Origin: Saprospiraceae bacterium
Lineage (GTDB): Bacteria; Bacteroidota; Bacteroidia; Chitinophagales; Saprospiraceae
Assembly: GCA_027488135.1 (NCBI GenBank)
Contig: JAIYCH010000016.1
Coordinates: forward strand, 1 to 52,623
Length of the DNA: 52,623 nucleotides
Direction: 5' to 3'
Shown: in pieces, positions 36,802 to 44,308 of the stretch
Numbering within the stretch: position 1 is the stretch's first letter
Layout of the letters: each line of letters starts with the position of its first letter
Translations under genes and position numbers: made by a program
Notes under the pieces: model-generated
The model's input: the letters and a program-made list of their open reading frames with translations, nothing else
Told to the model about the DNA's origin: nothing
Databases searched by the model: none

Positions 36802-36844
36802 CCATAAATAAAAAAAGGTATGAAATAATATTTATCTTGTCAAT

Positions 36845-37552
36845 ATGAAACCAATAGTACAAATATCCTTGGACCTCACCAATATCGATGAGGCGTTAGA
36901 AACCGCAGCCATGGCCCTTCGCGCTGGCGTCGATTGGCTGGAAGCTGGAACACCCCTCATTTTAGCTGAGGGCTTGCATGGCGTAAGAAAACTTCGTGAA
37001 GCTTTTCCTGGTATTCCCATTGTTGCAGACCTGAAAACCATGGATGGTGGTTATCTCGAAGCTGAAATGATGGCAAAAGCAGGTGCGACCCATGTGGTTG
37101 TCATGGCTCGTGCTCATGAAGAAACCATTAAATGTGTTGTTCAGGCCGGTAAAGACTATAACATTAAGGTTATGGGCGATAATCTAGGCTGTCCTGATAT
37201 GGTGGCCGGAGCCAAATGGCTGGAAGATCTGGGCTGCGATTTTGTTATTCACCATATTGGTTATGATGAACGCAGAGGCATTGCCGCCCGAGGTCTTCGG
37301 ATGCCCAATCCATTGGATCAACTAAGAGAAGTCGTTGAAGCTGTTCGTATTCCGGTACAGGCTGTTGGTGGCCTAACCCTAGAACAGGCCATTCAATGTC
37401 CTCTTTATGGTGCACCTTTGGTGGTTTTGGGCGCCCCTTTAACTATTGATGCAGATGCCTTTAAAACGGCAGATGGTAATTTAGAGGCCTCCCTTAGGTT
37501 AATTTGTGAAAAAATACATGCATACAAGGATGTTCCTGTTCGGAATGCTTAA
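36845..37552 (+). CDS. HUMPS-family lyase/decarboxylase (3-hexulose-6-phosphate synthase / KGPDC-like)
   Basis: 235 residues of the orotidine-5'-phosphate-decarboxylase-suprafamily barrel. Asp10, Glu33, Asp62, Lys64 and Asp67 (A-D-L-K-T-M-D) form the Mg- and substrate-binding set shared by hexulose-phosphate synthase (HPS) and 3-keto-L-gulonate-6-phosphate decarboxylase. The H136-x-I-G-Y-D segment is closer to the HPS pattern (H-T-G-Y-D). The phosphate-loop area reads VLGAPLT, which departs from the usual V-G-G-A-I. No hexulose-phosphate isomerase or sugar kinase is nearby, so a different, perhaps non-phosphorylated, substrate is possible. First gene of a plus-strand operon with 11 bp to the next gene. 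Confidence 0.82.
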   Translation: MKPIVQISLDLTNIDEALETAAMALRAGVDWLEAGTPLILAEGLHGVRKLREAFPGIPIVADLKTMDGGYLEAEMMAKAGATHVVVMARAHEETIKCVVQAGKDYNIKVMGDNLGCPDMVAGAKWLEDLGCDFVIHHIGYDERRGIAARGLRMPNPLDQLREVVEAVRIPVQAVGGLTLEQAIQCPLYGAPLVVLGAPLTIDADAFKTADGNLEASLRLICEKIHAYKDVPVRNA

Positions 37553-37563
37553 AATCTAAAAAT

Positions 37564-38598
37564 ATGTCCAGTTTATCAAATCCCGCAGTAGTAAATTTTG
37601 CTCCTGAAAAAGGTTCTGTGGAAATTCGTGAAATCGCTGTCCCAGTTATTGGCGATGATGATGTATTGTTAGAAGTGGTCAATGTCGGCGTTTGCGGCAG
37701 TGACCTGCATCAATGGACGGCCGATCATAGCTGGCCTGTAAATTATCCGGTAGTTTTAGGTCACGAATTTGGTGGGCTCATTGCGGCTGTTGGTAAAAAT
37801 GTCTCTGTTTGGAAAGAAGGTGACAGGGTGGTTAGTGAAACAGCCGCTATCATTAATCCTAATAGTCCTATGTCAAAAACAGGATTATATAATCTCGATC
37901 CTGACAGAAAAGGATTTGGTTATGGCGTTAATGGGGCAATGACCCGTTATGTTAGGGTTCCTGCACGTTGTTTACATAAAGTTCCCACTCAATTGTCCTT
38001 CGAAGAAGCTTGTCTGACGGAGCCTTGCTGTGTCGCCTACAATTCCGTAGCCGTTAATAGTTCTGTGAAACCAGGAGATCGTGTCATAGTAATTGGCCCG
38101 GGAACCATTGGTATTTTATGTGCTGCCGTAGCTCGTATTTGTGGTGCTGAAGTAGCCGTAGTAGGTCTTGAATCTGATAAGTTGAGACTTGATATTGCTA
38201 AACAATATGGTTGTGAACCCATCATTGGAGATGCCACCGAATGGGCAAAGAACAGGGACGGACTGGGCGCTGATCTGATTGTTGATGCCGCAGGGGCAAG
38301 TATTACTTTAAAAATGGCGCTTCAATGGGTCAGACCTAACGGTCAAATAACCAAAGTGGGCTGGGGTCCTCAACCTTTGGGCTTTTCTCTCGATCCTTTG
38401 GTTCAAAAAAATGTAACCTTAAAAGGTAGTTTCAGTCATAACTGGCCCATCTGGGAGAGGGTGATTGCACTCCTCGCAAGTGGTAGCCTCAATGTTAAAC
38501 CCATCATCGGTGGCGTTTGGGCCATTGATCAATGGAAAGAGGCTTTTGAAAAAATGCACCACGGCGAAGTAGTCAAAAGTGTCCTAAAACCCTTCTGA
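37564..38598 (+). CDS. Zinc-type medium-chain dehydrogenase (MDR) without structural zinc cysteines
   Basis: 344 residues. Catalytic zinc ligands are Cys44 (VGVCGSD), His67-Glu68 (VLGHEFGG) and Glu153. The NAD site is IGPGTIGILCA (177-187). The loop that normally carries four structural-zinc cysteines (about 92-120) has none and instead reads through NPNSPMSKTGLYNLDPDRKG. It is related to polyol and threonine dehydrogenases (galactitol-phosphate, sorbitol, L-threonine types) and probably oxidises a sugar hydroxyl. It sits between the HUMPS gene (11 bp) and the SDR gene (stop and ATG 1 bp apart). Confidence 0.87.
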   Translation: MSSLSNPAVVNFAPEKGSVEIREIAVPVIGDDDVLLEVVNVGVCGSDLHQWTADHSWPVNYPVVLGHEFGGLIAAVGKNVSVWKEGDRVVSETAAIINPNSPMSKTGLYNLDPDRKGFGYGVNGAMTRYVRVPARCLHKVPTQLSFEEACLTEPCCVAYNSVAVNSSVKPGDRVIVIGPGTIGILCAAVARICGAEVAVVGLESDKLRLDIAKQYGCEPIIGDATEWAKNRDGLGADLIVDAAGASITLKMALQWVRPNGQITKVGWGPQPLGFSLDPLVQKNVTLKGSFSHNWPIWERVIALLASGSLNVKPIIGGVWAIDQWKEAFEKMHHGEVVKSVLKPF

Positions 38599-38599
38599 T

Positions 38600-39394
38600 A
38601 TGCGCCTTCAAGGTAAAGTTATTATAGTTACAGGAAGTACTACCGGTATCGGGAAAGCCATGGCTTACCGCTTTGTTCAGGAAGGTGCCAAAGTAGTTAT
38701 TCACGGTCTGGAAAAAGATTGGGGTGAAGAAATTATTCAGGAATTAGGGAAGGAAAATGCTGCGCTTTGCATAGGTGATCTTCAAGAGGAGGCAACCATC
38801 ACAGCATTGGCAAATTGTGCTCTTGCTTCGTTTGGGAAATTAGATGGTCTTGTCAATAACGCAGCTTGGGTGGTATCTTCTAATCTGGAGACTACCAGCG
38901 CCCCATTTTTTGAAAAAGTACTGAAAATAAACACCATAGTTCCCTTTCTTTTAATTAAAGAATGCCTGCCTTATTTAACGAAACAGAAAGGCGCCGTGTT
39001 AAATATTGGTTCCGTAAATGCCTACAGTGGAGAACCTAATCTGTTGGCCTACAGTGTGTCAAAAGGTGGTTTGATGACCCTCACCAGAAATTTGGGCGAT
39101 ACCTTACACAGGGAAAATGGCGTTAGGGTTAATCAGATAAACCCAGGCTGGGTCCTTACAGAAACCGAACAGCAAAGGAAAATGGCCCATGGATTATCGG
39201 AAAATTGGTTCAGTAAAATTCCTTCTGTTTTTGCTCCTTCAGGCCGGCTCATAAAACCGGAAGAAATTGCCGCCGCCGCTGTCTATTGGCTGGGTGACGA
39301 ATGTGGTCCCATTTCAGGTCAAATTGTTGAATTAGAACAACATCCTTTCATTGGAAGAAATCCACCCAAAGATTCTTCTACCATAAATAATTGA
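38600..39394 (+). CDS. Short-chain dehydrogenase/reductase (SDR) of the HUMPS operon
   Basis: 264 residues. TGSTTGIG is at 11-18, NNAAW at 86-90, and the catalytic Ser138, Tyr151, Lys155 triad is present (S-x12-Y-S-V-S-K). The cofactor loop after beta-2 (HGLEKD) does not clearly choose between NAD and NADP. In this operon it may reduce or oxidise the product of the MDR or HUMPS enzyme. ATG follows the MDR stop after a single base. Confidence 0.9.
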   Translation: MRLQGKVIIVTGSTTGIGKAMAYRFVQEGAKVVIHGLEKDWGEEIIQELGKENAALCIGDLQEEATITALANCALASFGKLDGLVNNAAWVVSSNLETTSAPFFEKVLKINTIVPFLLIKECLPYLTKQKGAVLNIGSVNAYSGEPNLLAYSVSKGGLMTLTRNLGDTLHRENGVRVNQINPGWVLTETEQQRKMAHGLSENWFSKIPSVFAPSGRLIKPEEIAAAAVYWLGDECGPISGQIVELEQHPFIGRNPPKDSSTINN

Positions 39395-39396
39395 AA

Positions 39397-40281
39397 ATGC
39401 CTCAGTTAGCTGCTTTTCCAAAAGCTTATATGAACGCCCTTTGTAAAGATGGAACCATGAAGGTTTCTGAATGGATTGATATTGCAGGTAATCTTGACAT
39501 TGACGGGATAGAATGGTATGCCGGATTTTTGGAAATGGAAAATGCTGCAAACTGGAAAATTTTCCGACGTCAGGTGGAAGATAAAGGTATGGTTATCCCG
39601 ATGATGTGCTGTTCTCCAGATTTTACTCATCCCGATAAGTCATTTCGCGATATAGAAATAGCGAAACAAAAGCATTGGATAGATATGACCTATGCGCTCG
39701 GTGGAAAATATTGTAGAGTGCTTTCAGGTCAGAAAAGACCCGAATTATCCATTGACTTGGGTATTCAACTTGCCGCAGACTGCATTCATGAATGCTTACC
39801 TTATGCACAGGAGCGTGATATAACCCTAATTATTGAAAATCATTACAAAGATGATTTTTGGACTTATCCGGAATTTGCCCAGAAAATGGATATTTTTTGT
39901 GCCTTGGTCGATAAGATTAATCATCCCTTTTTTGGCGTAAATTATGATCCCAGCAATACCTATCTGGCAGGTGAAGACCCCATTGAATTATTGAACCGGG
40001 TTTCCCATCGCGTGGTTACCATGCACGCCAGTGACCGATATTTAAAAGAAGGTACGCTGGAAGATTTACGCAATGAAGAAGGTGGTGCCGTGGGTTATGC
40101 CAAACGCCTCAGTCATGGGGAAATTGGAAAAGGCTTAAATGATTACGATGCCATTTTTTCTATCCTGAAAAAAGAAAAATTTGACGGTTGGATCAGCATT
40201 GAAGATGGCGTAGATGGCATTGAGCAGCTGGAACGAAGTGTATTATTTTTGCGTAAAAAAATGAAGGAATATTTCTCCTGA
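39397..40281 (+). CDS. Sugar phosphate isomerase/epimerase-like TIM-barrel protein
   Basis: 294 residues. An upstream TTG (39391) is in frame and overlaps the SDR stop, but ATG at 39397 two bases after that stop is preferred. The AP-endonuclease-2-like TIM barrel shows metal-site features: IDGIEWYAG (about 32-40), IIENHYKD (Glu and His), the GVNYDPSNTYLAGEDP strand, VTMHASDR and GWISIEDG. Family members include tagatose/psicose epimerases, hydroxypyruvate isomerase, inosose dehydratase and 3-keto-sugar enzymes. The neighbourhood suggests isomerisation, epimerisation or dehydration of a keto-sugar made by the MDR or SDR. 16 bp precede the transporter gene. Confidence 0.84.
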   Translation: MPQLAAFPKAYMNALCKDGTMKVSEWIDIAGNLDIDGIEWYAGFLEMENAANWKIFRRQVEDKGMVIPMMCCSPDFTHPDKSFRDIEIAKQKHWIDMTYALGGKYCRVLSGQKRPELSIDLGIQLAADCIHECLPYAQERDITLIIENHYKDDFWTYPEFAQKMDIFCALVDKINHPFFGVNYDPSNTYLAGEDPIELLNRVSHRVVTMHASDRYLKEGTLEDLRNEEGGAVGYAKRLSHGEIGKGLNDYDAIFSILKKEKFDGWISIEDGVDGIEQLERSVLFLRKKMKEYFS

Positions 40282-40297
40282 TTGCTGAATATTCCAA

Positions 40298-41644
40298 ATG
40301 AAACCTGCACCTACCCGATTTTTTGATATCCTGAAACACCTTGGTCCAGGCATTATTATAGCTGGCTCCATCGTGGGTTCCGGTGAGTTAATCGCCACAA
40401 CGCTGGTAGGAGCGAAAACAGGTTTTGTCCTCCTTTGGCTCATTGTATTAGGTTGTGTTATTAAGGTATTTACCTTGATAGAATTTGGCAGAAACACCAT
40501 CATACATTCCACTTCGCCCCTAGAGGCTTTAAACGAAATACCAGGTCCGAAATGGAATGTTCGCTGGATAATCTGGTATTGGTTTTTCATGATTGTCCTT
40601 ATTATTTCTCAACAAGGAGGCATATTAGGTGCTACCAGTCAAGCCGTTGCGGCTATTTCATTTACTGTTAGTGACAGCAGCTGGTTAAATAATATCAATA
40701 TATTATCTACCATCATTGCCTTGATAACCGCTTTCATGCTATATTTTGGGCGCTTTTCCTTTATTCAGTCCTTTTCAACTCTTTTAGTGTTTCTTTTTAC
40801 AACGGTTACACTCTTTAACGTTGTCTATCTGCAGTTTATACCAGGATGGGAAATATCGTGGTCTGATATAAAAGCAGGAATGAGCCTGGGTATTCCCGAA
40901 AGTACCGATGGGCTGGCCATAGCTTTAGCTGCATTTGGGCTCATTGGCGTAGGATCGTCGGAAATAATTATGTATCCGTATTGGTGTCTGGAAAAAGGTT
41001 ATGCCAAATTTACAGGCCCATATCAAGATACCCCTGAATGGCATGAAAATGCAAAGGGCTGGATCAAAGTATTAAAAATCGATGCCTGGTTGTCATTGAT
41101 TGTTTACACCTTAGCTACCGTCGCTTTTTATCTTCTTGGAGCTTCTATTCTGCATAGAAATGAGCTGTTACCAGAAGAAAATAACCTAATTACAACCCTA
41201 GGCGAAATGTATGTACCCGTGTTTGGGTTGTGGGCAAAACCTGTCTTTTTTGCGGGAGCTATCGCTGTCCTTTATTCTACCTTTTTTGTCGCCGCTGCGG
41301 GAAATGCCAGGGTTTTAGCCGATGGTTTTTCACTGATAGGTTTTATCAAAAACAATCCTTTAATCCATGAAAAATGGACTAAAATACTCTCATTTGCCTG
41401 GCCCATTGCCGCTTTAGTCCTCTTTCTATTCATTCAGGCGCCTAAATCGATGATCATCTGGTCTGGCATCGCTCAAGCTGTTATGCTTCCCATGCTCGCT
41501 TTTGCTGCCCTATATTTTCGTTATTTTAAAACACCAAAAAAACTTAAACCAGCTTTCATCTGGGATATCTTTTTAATTATTTCCGCTATGGGTATGCTTA
41601 TAGTCGCTGTTTGGACTTTATGGTCAAAATGGCCTTTTGGATAA
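40298..41644 (+). CDS. Nramp-fold transporter lacking the metal-binding residues
   Basis: 448 residues with about 11 membrane helices. The TM1 frame LGPGIII... aligns with Nramp proteins, but the metal-binding D-P-G-N is replaced by G27-S-G-E30. The TM6 region (217-229) reads GVGSSEIIMYPYW, without the M-P-H-N signature. The metal-coordinating Asp, Asn and Met are therefore absent or not alignable, and Mn/Fe transport is unlikely. Other Nramp features (GRNTII after TM2; long loop with PEWHENAKGW) remain. As the last gene of a sugar-type catabolic operon, it could import an organic substrate such as a uronate or keto-sugar (inference). Calling it MntH would be misleading. Confidence 0.8.
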   Translation: MKPAPTRFFDILKHLGPGIIIAGSIVGSGELIATTLVGAKTGFVLLWLIVLGCVIKVFTLIEFGRNTIIHSTSPLEALNEIPGPKWNVRWIIWYWFFMIVLIISQQGGILGATSQAVAAISFTVSDSSWLNNINILSTIIALITAFMLYFGRFSFIQSFSTLLVFLFTTVTLFNVVYLQFIPGWEISWSDIKAGMSLGIPESTDGLAIALAAFGLIGVGSSEIIMYPYWCLEKGYAKFTGPYQDTPEWHENAKGWIKVLKIDAWLSLIVYTLATVAFYLLGASILHRNELLPEENNLITTLGEMYVPVFGLWAKPVFFAGAIAVLYSTFFVAAAGNARVLADGFSLIGFIKNNPLIHEKWTKILSFAWPIAALVLFLFIQAPKSMIIWSGIAQAVMLPMLAFAALYFRYFKTPKKLKPAFIWDIFLIISAMGMLIVAVWTLWSKWPFG

Positions 41645-41985
41645 ATTTTAAACATTACTCATTGCGCATTACCCATCAAAAGCCTTTCATATACAAAGCT
41701 TTTGAGCTGTCCGGGTTACGGTTTGTGTACTACAGATTTTTATTTTTGTAAAGGATTCTTGTTTGACGTCTTCCTCACTATTTTTCAGGTTGTTTTTTCT
41801 TATTTTGATTATAAAATAGGTTTTGATTTTTGCGATATTCTTCATTTGCAACAAACCACATGCCTCCTTGACTTTGTTCCACAATGAATTAGTTGATAAT
41901 GCGATAGTACAACCCGTAACTGATGTAATCAATTTAGTTTTACCGATTTCTTGGATAATTAGTCAAGACTCCCTAGGTTTACGCC
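41645..41985. other. Intergenic region with a hairpin and no convincing gene
   Basis: Short frames on both strands here have no family features and are rejected. A bulged hairpin (CAAAAGC... GCTTTTG, 41677-41704) lies 33 bp after the transporter stop; it lacks a T tract and is only a weak terminator candidate. The right end contains the promoter candidate of the next gene. Confidence 0.4.
41950..41981 (+). promoter_or_regulatory. Candidate promoter of the luciferase-like oxidoreductase gene
   Basis: CTTG (41950-41953) and TAGGTTTA (41974-41981) each differ by one base from the -33 TTTG and -7 TAnnTTTG boxes and are 20 bp apart. The -7 box ends 4 bp before the ATG, so transcription would begin at or near the start codon. 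Confidence 0.32.
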
Positions 41986-43029
41986 ATGGAAATAGGAATA
42001 GATAGTTTTGCCGCCTTTGTAACGGATGCTCAAGGAAACCCTGTCGGTACCGCTCAAGATGCATTGCGTGAATTACTGGATCGCATCCAGTTGGCCGATG
42101 AAAAAGGGTTGGATGTATTTGCCATTGGGGAGCACCATCGAAAGGAATTTTTAGATTCCGCCACCTCAGTGATTTTGGCTGCTGCCGCCGCGCGCACCTC
42201 TCGGATTCGATTAAGCAGTGCAGTAACAGTACTCAGCGCAGCAGACCCGGTACGGGTATTCCAACAGTTTGCTACGCTGGACTTACTCTCCCAAGGTCGT
42301 GCCGAACTGGTTGTAGGGAGGGGTTCCTTTACAGAAGCATTTCCCCTTTTTGGTTTAAATATTCAAGATTACGATGCCCTGTTTGCAGAAAAACTTGATC
42401 TGCTATTGCAGCTCAATGAACAAGAGGTAATCACCTGGAAGGGGCGTTTTCGGCCTTCCTTGCAATCGCAAGCGATTTATCCAAGGCCCATGCAAGCCAA
42501 ACTCCCCATTTGGTTGGGCGTAGGTGGCACCCCCGCTTCCTTTGTGCGGGCAGGTTCCCTTGGACTTCCCTTAATGGTAGCGGTGATTGGTGGGGAGACA
42601 CACCGTTTCCGCCCCTTGATTGATCTGTATAGGGAAGCTGGATACAAGGCTGGCTTTGCACAAGAAGACTTAAAGGTAGGCTTGCATTCCCTGGGTTATG
42701 TAGCGAAAACCCATGAAGAAGCGGTGGAAACTTACTACCCAGGCTATGCCGAAACCTTCACCCGCATCGGTCGCGAGCGTGGTTGGCCACCCGTCACCCG
42801 AGGGCATTTTGAAGCCCAAAATGCTCCCCGAGGAGCCTACCTGGTAGGAGATTCCGATGAGGTGGCAGAGAAAATTCTGCGTCACAGTGCCTCATTGGGA
42901 GGAATTGATCGCTTTACCTTTCAGCTAGACAATGCCGGGCTGAGTCATCAGCAACTCAGTGAAACCATTGCCTTGATAGGGGAAGAGGTAATCCCTAAAG
43001 TAAAAAAAGCACTTTCCCATGAGGATTAA
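41986..43029 (+). CDS. LLM-class (luciferase-like) flavin-dependent oxidoreductase
   Basis: 347 residues. LDVFAIGEHHRKEF (39-52), RIRLSSAVTVLSAADPVRVFQQFATLDLLSQGRAELVVGRGSF and PIWLGVGGTP are typical of single-component LLM monooxygenase-like proteins that use FMNH2 or F420-like flavins. The product probably acts in the cytoplasm on an unknown small molecule. Base composition differs from the surroundings: many GCC, CGC and GGG codons, about half GC by eye against about 40% nearby. This suggests recent acquisition. No flavin reductase gene is adjacent. It marks the left end of the accessory island. Confidence 0.88.
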   Translation: MEIGIDSFAAFVTDAQGNPVGTAQDALRELLDRIQLADEKGLDVFAIGEHHRKEFLDSATSVILAAAAARTSRIRLSSAVTVLSAADPVRVFQQFATLDLLSQGRAELVVGRGSFTEAFPLFGLNIQDYDALFAEKLDLLLQLNEQEVITWKGRFRPSLQSQAIYPRPMQAKLPIWLGVGGTPASFVRAGSLGLPLMVAVIGGETHRFRPLIDLYREAGYKAGFAQEDLKVGLHSLGYVAKTHEEAVETYYPGYAETFTRIGRERGWPPVTRGHFEAQNAPRGAYLVGDSDEVAEKILRHSASLGGIDRFTFQLDNAGLSHQQLSETIALIGEEVIPKVKKALSHED

Positions 43030-43380
43030 GCTATTATATTCTTTCCTACCCAGGATTTCGGAAGCAAATTTGTTGAATTAAATAAAAAGTGAAAATAGTT
43101 ATTTAACTACATTGATCACTGGTCCGAAGAATGTTAAGGTATAGAAATGACCAAGAACCAGGACTAATATTAACAGGAAACTTTATTGAAAAGGTTTGTG
43201 ATTGACTAGAAAGTAGGCTCAAATAAATGTAATCACCAAAATTGACGAAGAGCCCAATTTCACCGGAATATGCACAGTTACTACATATTCTGCCTCATTT
43301 CGTTGTAAACGCCACTTTTGTCATCCAAATGCCACACAGAAGTCGTTCATTTAATTATTTATTAATACTAGTTTTGTAAA
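43030..43380. other. Intergenic region with a near-consensus -7 box at its right end
   Basis: No gene is visible in these 351 bp. TAGTTTTG at 43369-43376 matches the -7 box TAnnTTTG exactly and ends 4 bp before the ATG of the XRE gene. No good -33 box is present at 19-21 bp spacing, so the promoter call is tentative; if real, the transcript would be leaderless. Confidence 0.35.
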
Positions 43381-44172
43381 ATGAAAATAGGAGAACGCAT
43401 AAAAGAAATACGAGTAGCAAAAGGAATGACCCAATTGGAGTTAGCTGAAAAAAGCGGCGTAGCTCTTAGAACGGTACAGAGAATTGAAAATAACGAAGTA
43501 ACCCCAAGCTTTTACTCATTAAATGCCATTGGCGAGGCATTGGACATAAAATTGAATGCTGACCTTTTTATTGAAGGCGATAATAAATTTGAATTCAAAA
43601 TTGTTATCTCAAACTTCAGTAACCTTTTTGCAGATATTGGAACTTTAATTAAAAGAAATATGAAAACACTATTAGTGCTTATCACAGTAGCATTTGGCTT
43701 CTTGTCCTACGAAGATTTGAAATTATTGTTTGTTAATATATCAGATAATTCAATCATATCCGTCTCTACCATCAATTGTGGCACCAAAAATGAGTGTGAT
43801 ATTGAGCTTGTTAAAAAAGACGACGAGGGAATTGTGTTATGGAAGCGTGTAATAGGTGGAACAAGTTATGATAAGGCAGGACAAGTGGTAAGAACTAAAG
43901 ATGGCAGTTACATTGTCGTTGGGTCCACAAGTTCTTTTGGGAAGGGTAATTACGATGTATTCATTGTAAAGGTTAGTTCCAAAGGAGAAATTCTTTGGCA
44001 GAAAACTTATGGCGAATTCTTGAACGATTATGGATTAAGAATAGCAGAAGTTGTGGATAATTTATACCAGATAGAAGCAACGAAACAAATTTGTGCCACA
44101 TTTAATGTATCCAATGATTGTTATAATCAAGAATGGTTGTTTAAAATTGACGAGAGCGGACTTGTAAAATAA
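43381..44172 (+). CDS. XRE helix-turn-helix protein with transmembrane segment and propeller-like C-terminus
   Basis: 263 residues with an unusual domain order. An N-terminal XRE/Cro-type HTH (1-60; MTQLELAEKSGVALRTVQRIENNEVTP) is followed by a charged linker, one transmembrane helix (about 94-110) and an outside part with propeller-like blades (about 150-210; GGTSYDKAGQVVRTKDGSYIVVG, DVFIVKVSSKGEILWQKTYG). Only two to three blades are present, so the propeller is incomplete or oligomeric. It could be a one-component membrane regulator whose DNA-binding head is tethered inside while the blades sense outside. Its last 48 codons lie in a 155-bp segment duplicated at 45511-45665. Confidence 0.78.
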   Translation: MKIGERIKEIRVAKGMTQLELAEKSGVALRTVQRIENNEVTPSFYSLNAIGEALDIKLNADLFIEGDNKFEFKIVISNFSNLFADIGTLIKRNMKTLLVLITVAFGFLSYEDLKLLFVNISDNSIISVSTINCGTKNECDIELVKKDDEGIVLWKRVIGGTSYDKAGQVVRTKDGSYIVVGSTSSFGKGNYDVFIVKVSSKGEILWQKTYGEFLNDYGLRIAEVVDNLYQIEATKQICATFNVSNDCYNQEWLFKIDESGLVK

Positions 44173-44184
44173 TTTGCTTGTGGT
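44030..44184. repeat. 155-bp direct repeat, copy 1 (3' end of XRE gene)
   Basis: Copy 1 covers the last 48 codons of the XRE gene plus 12 bp. Copy 2 is at 45511-45665 in the same orientation. Comparing base by base I count 5 differences in 155, and the similarity stops sharply at both ends. The copies enclose 1326 bp. Confidence 0.93.
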
Positions 44185-44185
44185 C

Positions 44186-44197
44186 AGATAAAGTGTC
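44186..44197. repeat. 12-bp direct repeat, left copy (partner 44628-44639)
   Basis: AGATAAAGTGTC here and AGACAAAGTGTC at 44628-44639 match at 11 of 12 positions in the same orientation. They enclose the truncated toxin and its antitoxin and lie within about 10 bp of both truncation points. Confidence 0.6.
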
Positions 44198-44203
44198 TCT
44201 TAA

Positions 44204-44308
44204 CTATTTCAACTTATCAATTTTAATAAGAATTTTTTTGTCACCTGATTTCTTATATCTTTCTATATCTTGTTCGGCATCAAAAGTTAATTCAATAGAA
44301 TAAATCAT
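44204..44308 (-). pseudogene. Truncated YoeB/Txe-like toxin (34 codons)
   Basis: ATG at 44306-44308 overlaps the antitoxin stop as ATGA. The peptide starts MIYSIELTFDAEQDIERYKK and continues SGDKKILIKIDKLK, then a TAG. This is the beginning of a RelE-superfamily Txe/YoeB toxin (usual length about 85-90), whose catalytic C-terminal half is missing. The break falls next to the 12-bp repeat at 44186-44197 and the 155-bp repeat end at 44184. The product is presumably inactive. Confidence 0.72.

Noticed and set aside
40298-41644. Annotation as a manganese/iron transporter (MntH)
   Set aside because: The TM1 and TM6 metal-binding residues are missing, so only the fold is claimed.
41677-41704. Strong intrinsic terminator after the HUMPS operon
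   Set aside because: The hairpin is bulged and no T tract follows, so it is mentioned only as a weak candidate.
41687-41932. 81-codon minus-strand frame and overlapping plus-strand frames after the transporter gene
   Set aside because: Low-complexity composition, no recognisable motif, no ribosome-binding site; treated as intergenic.
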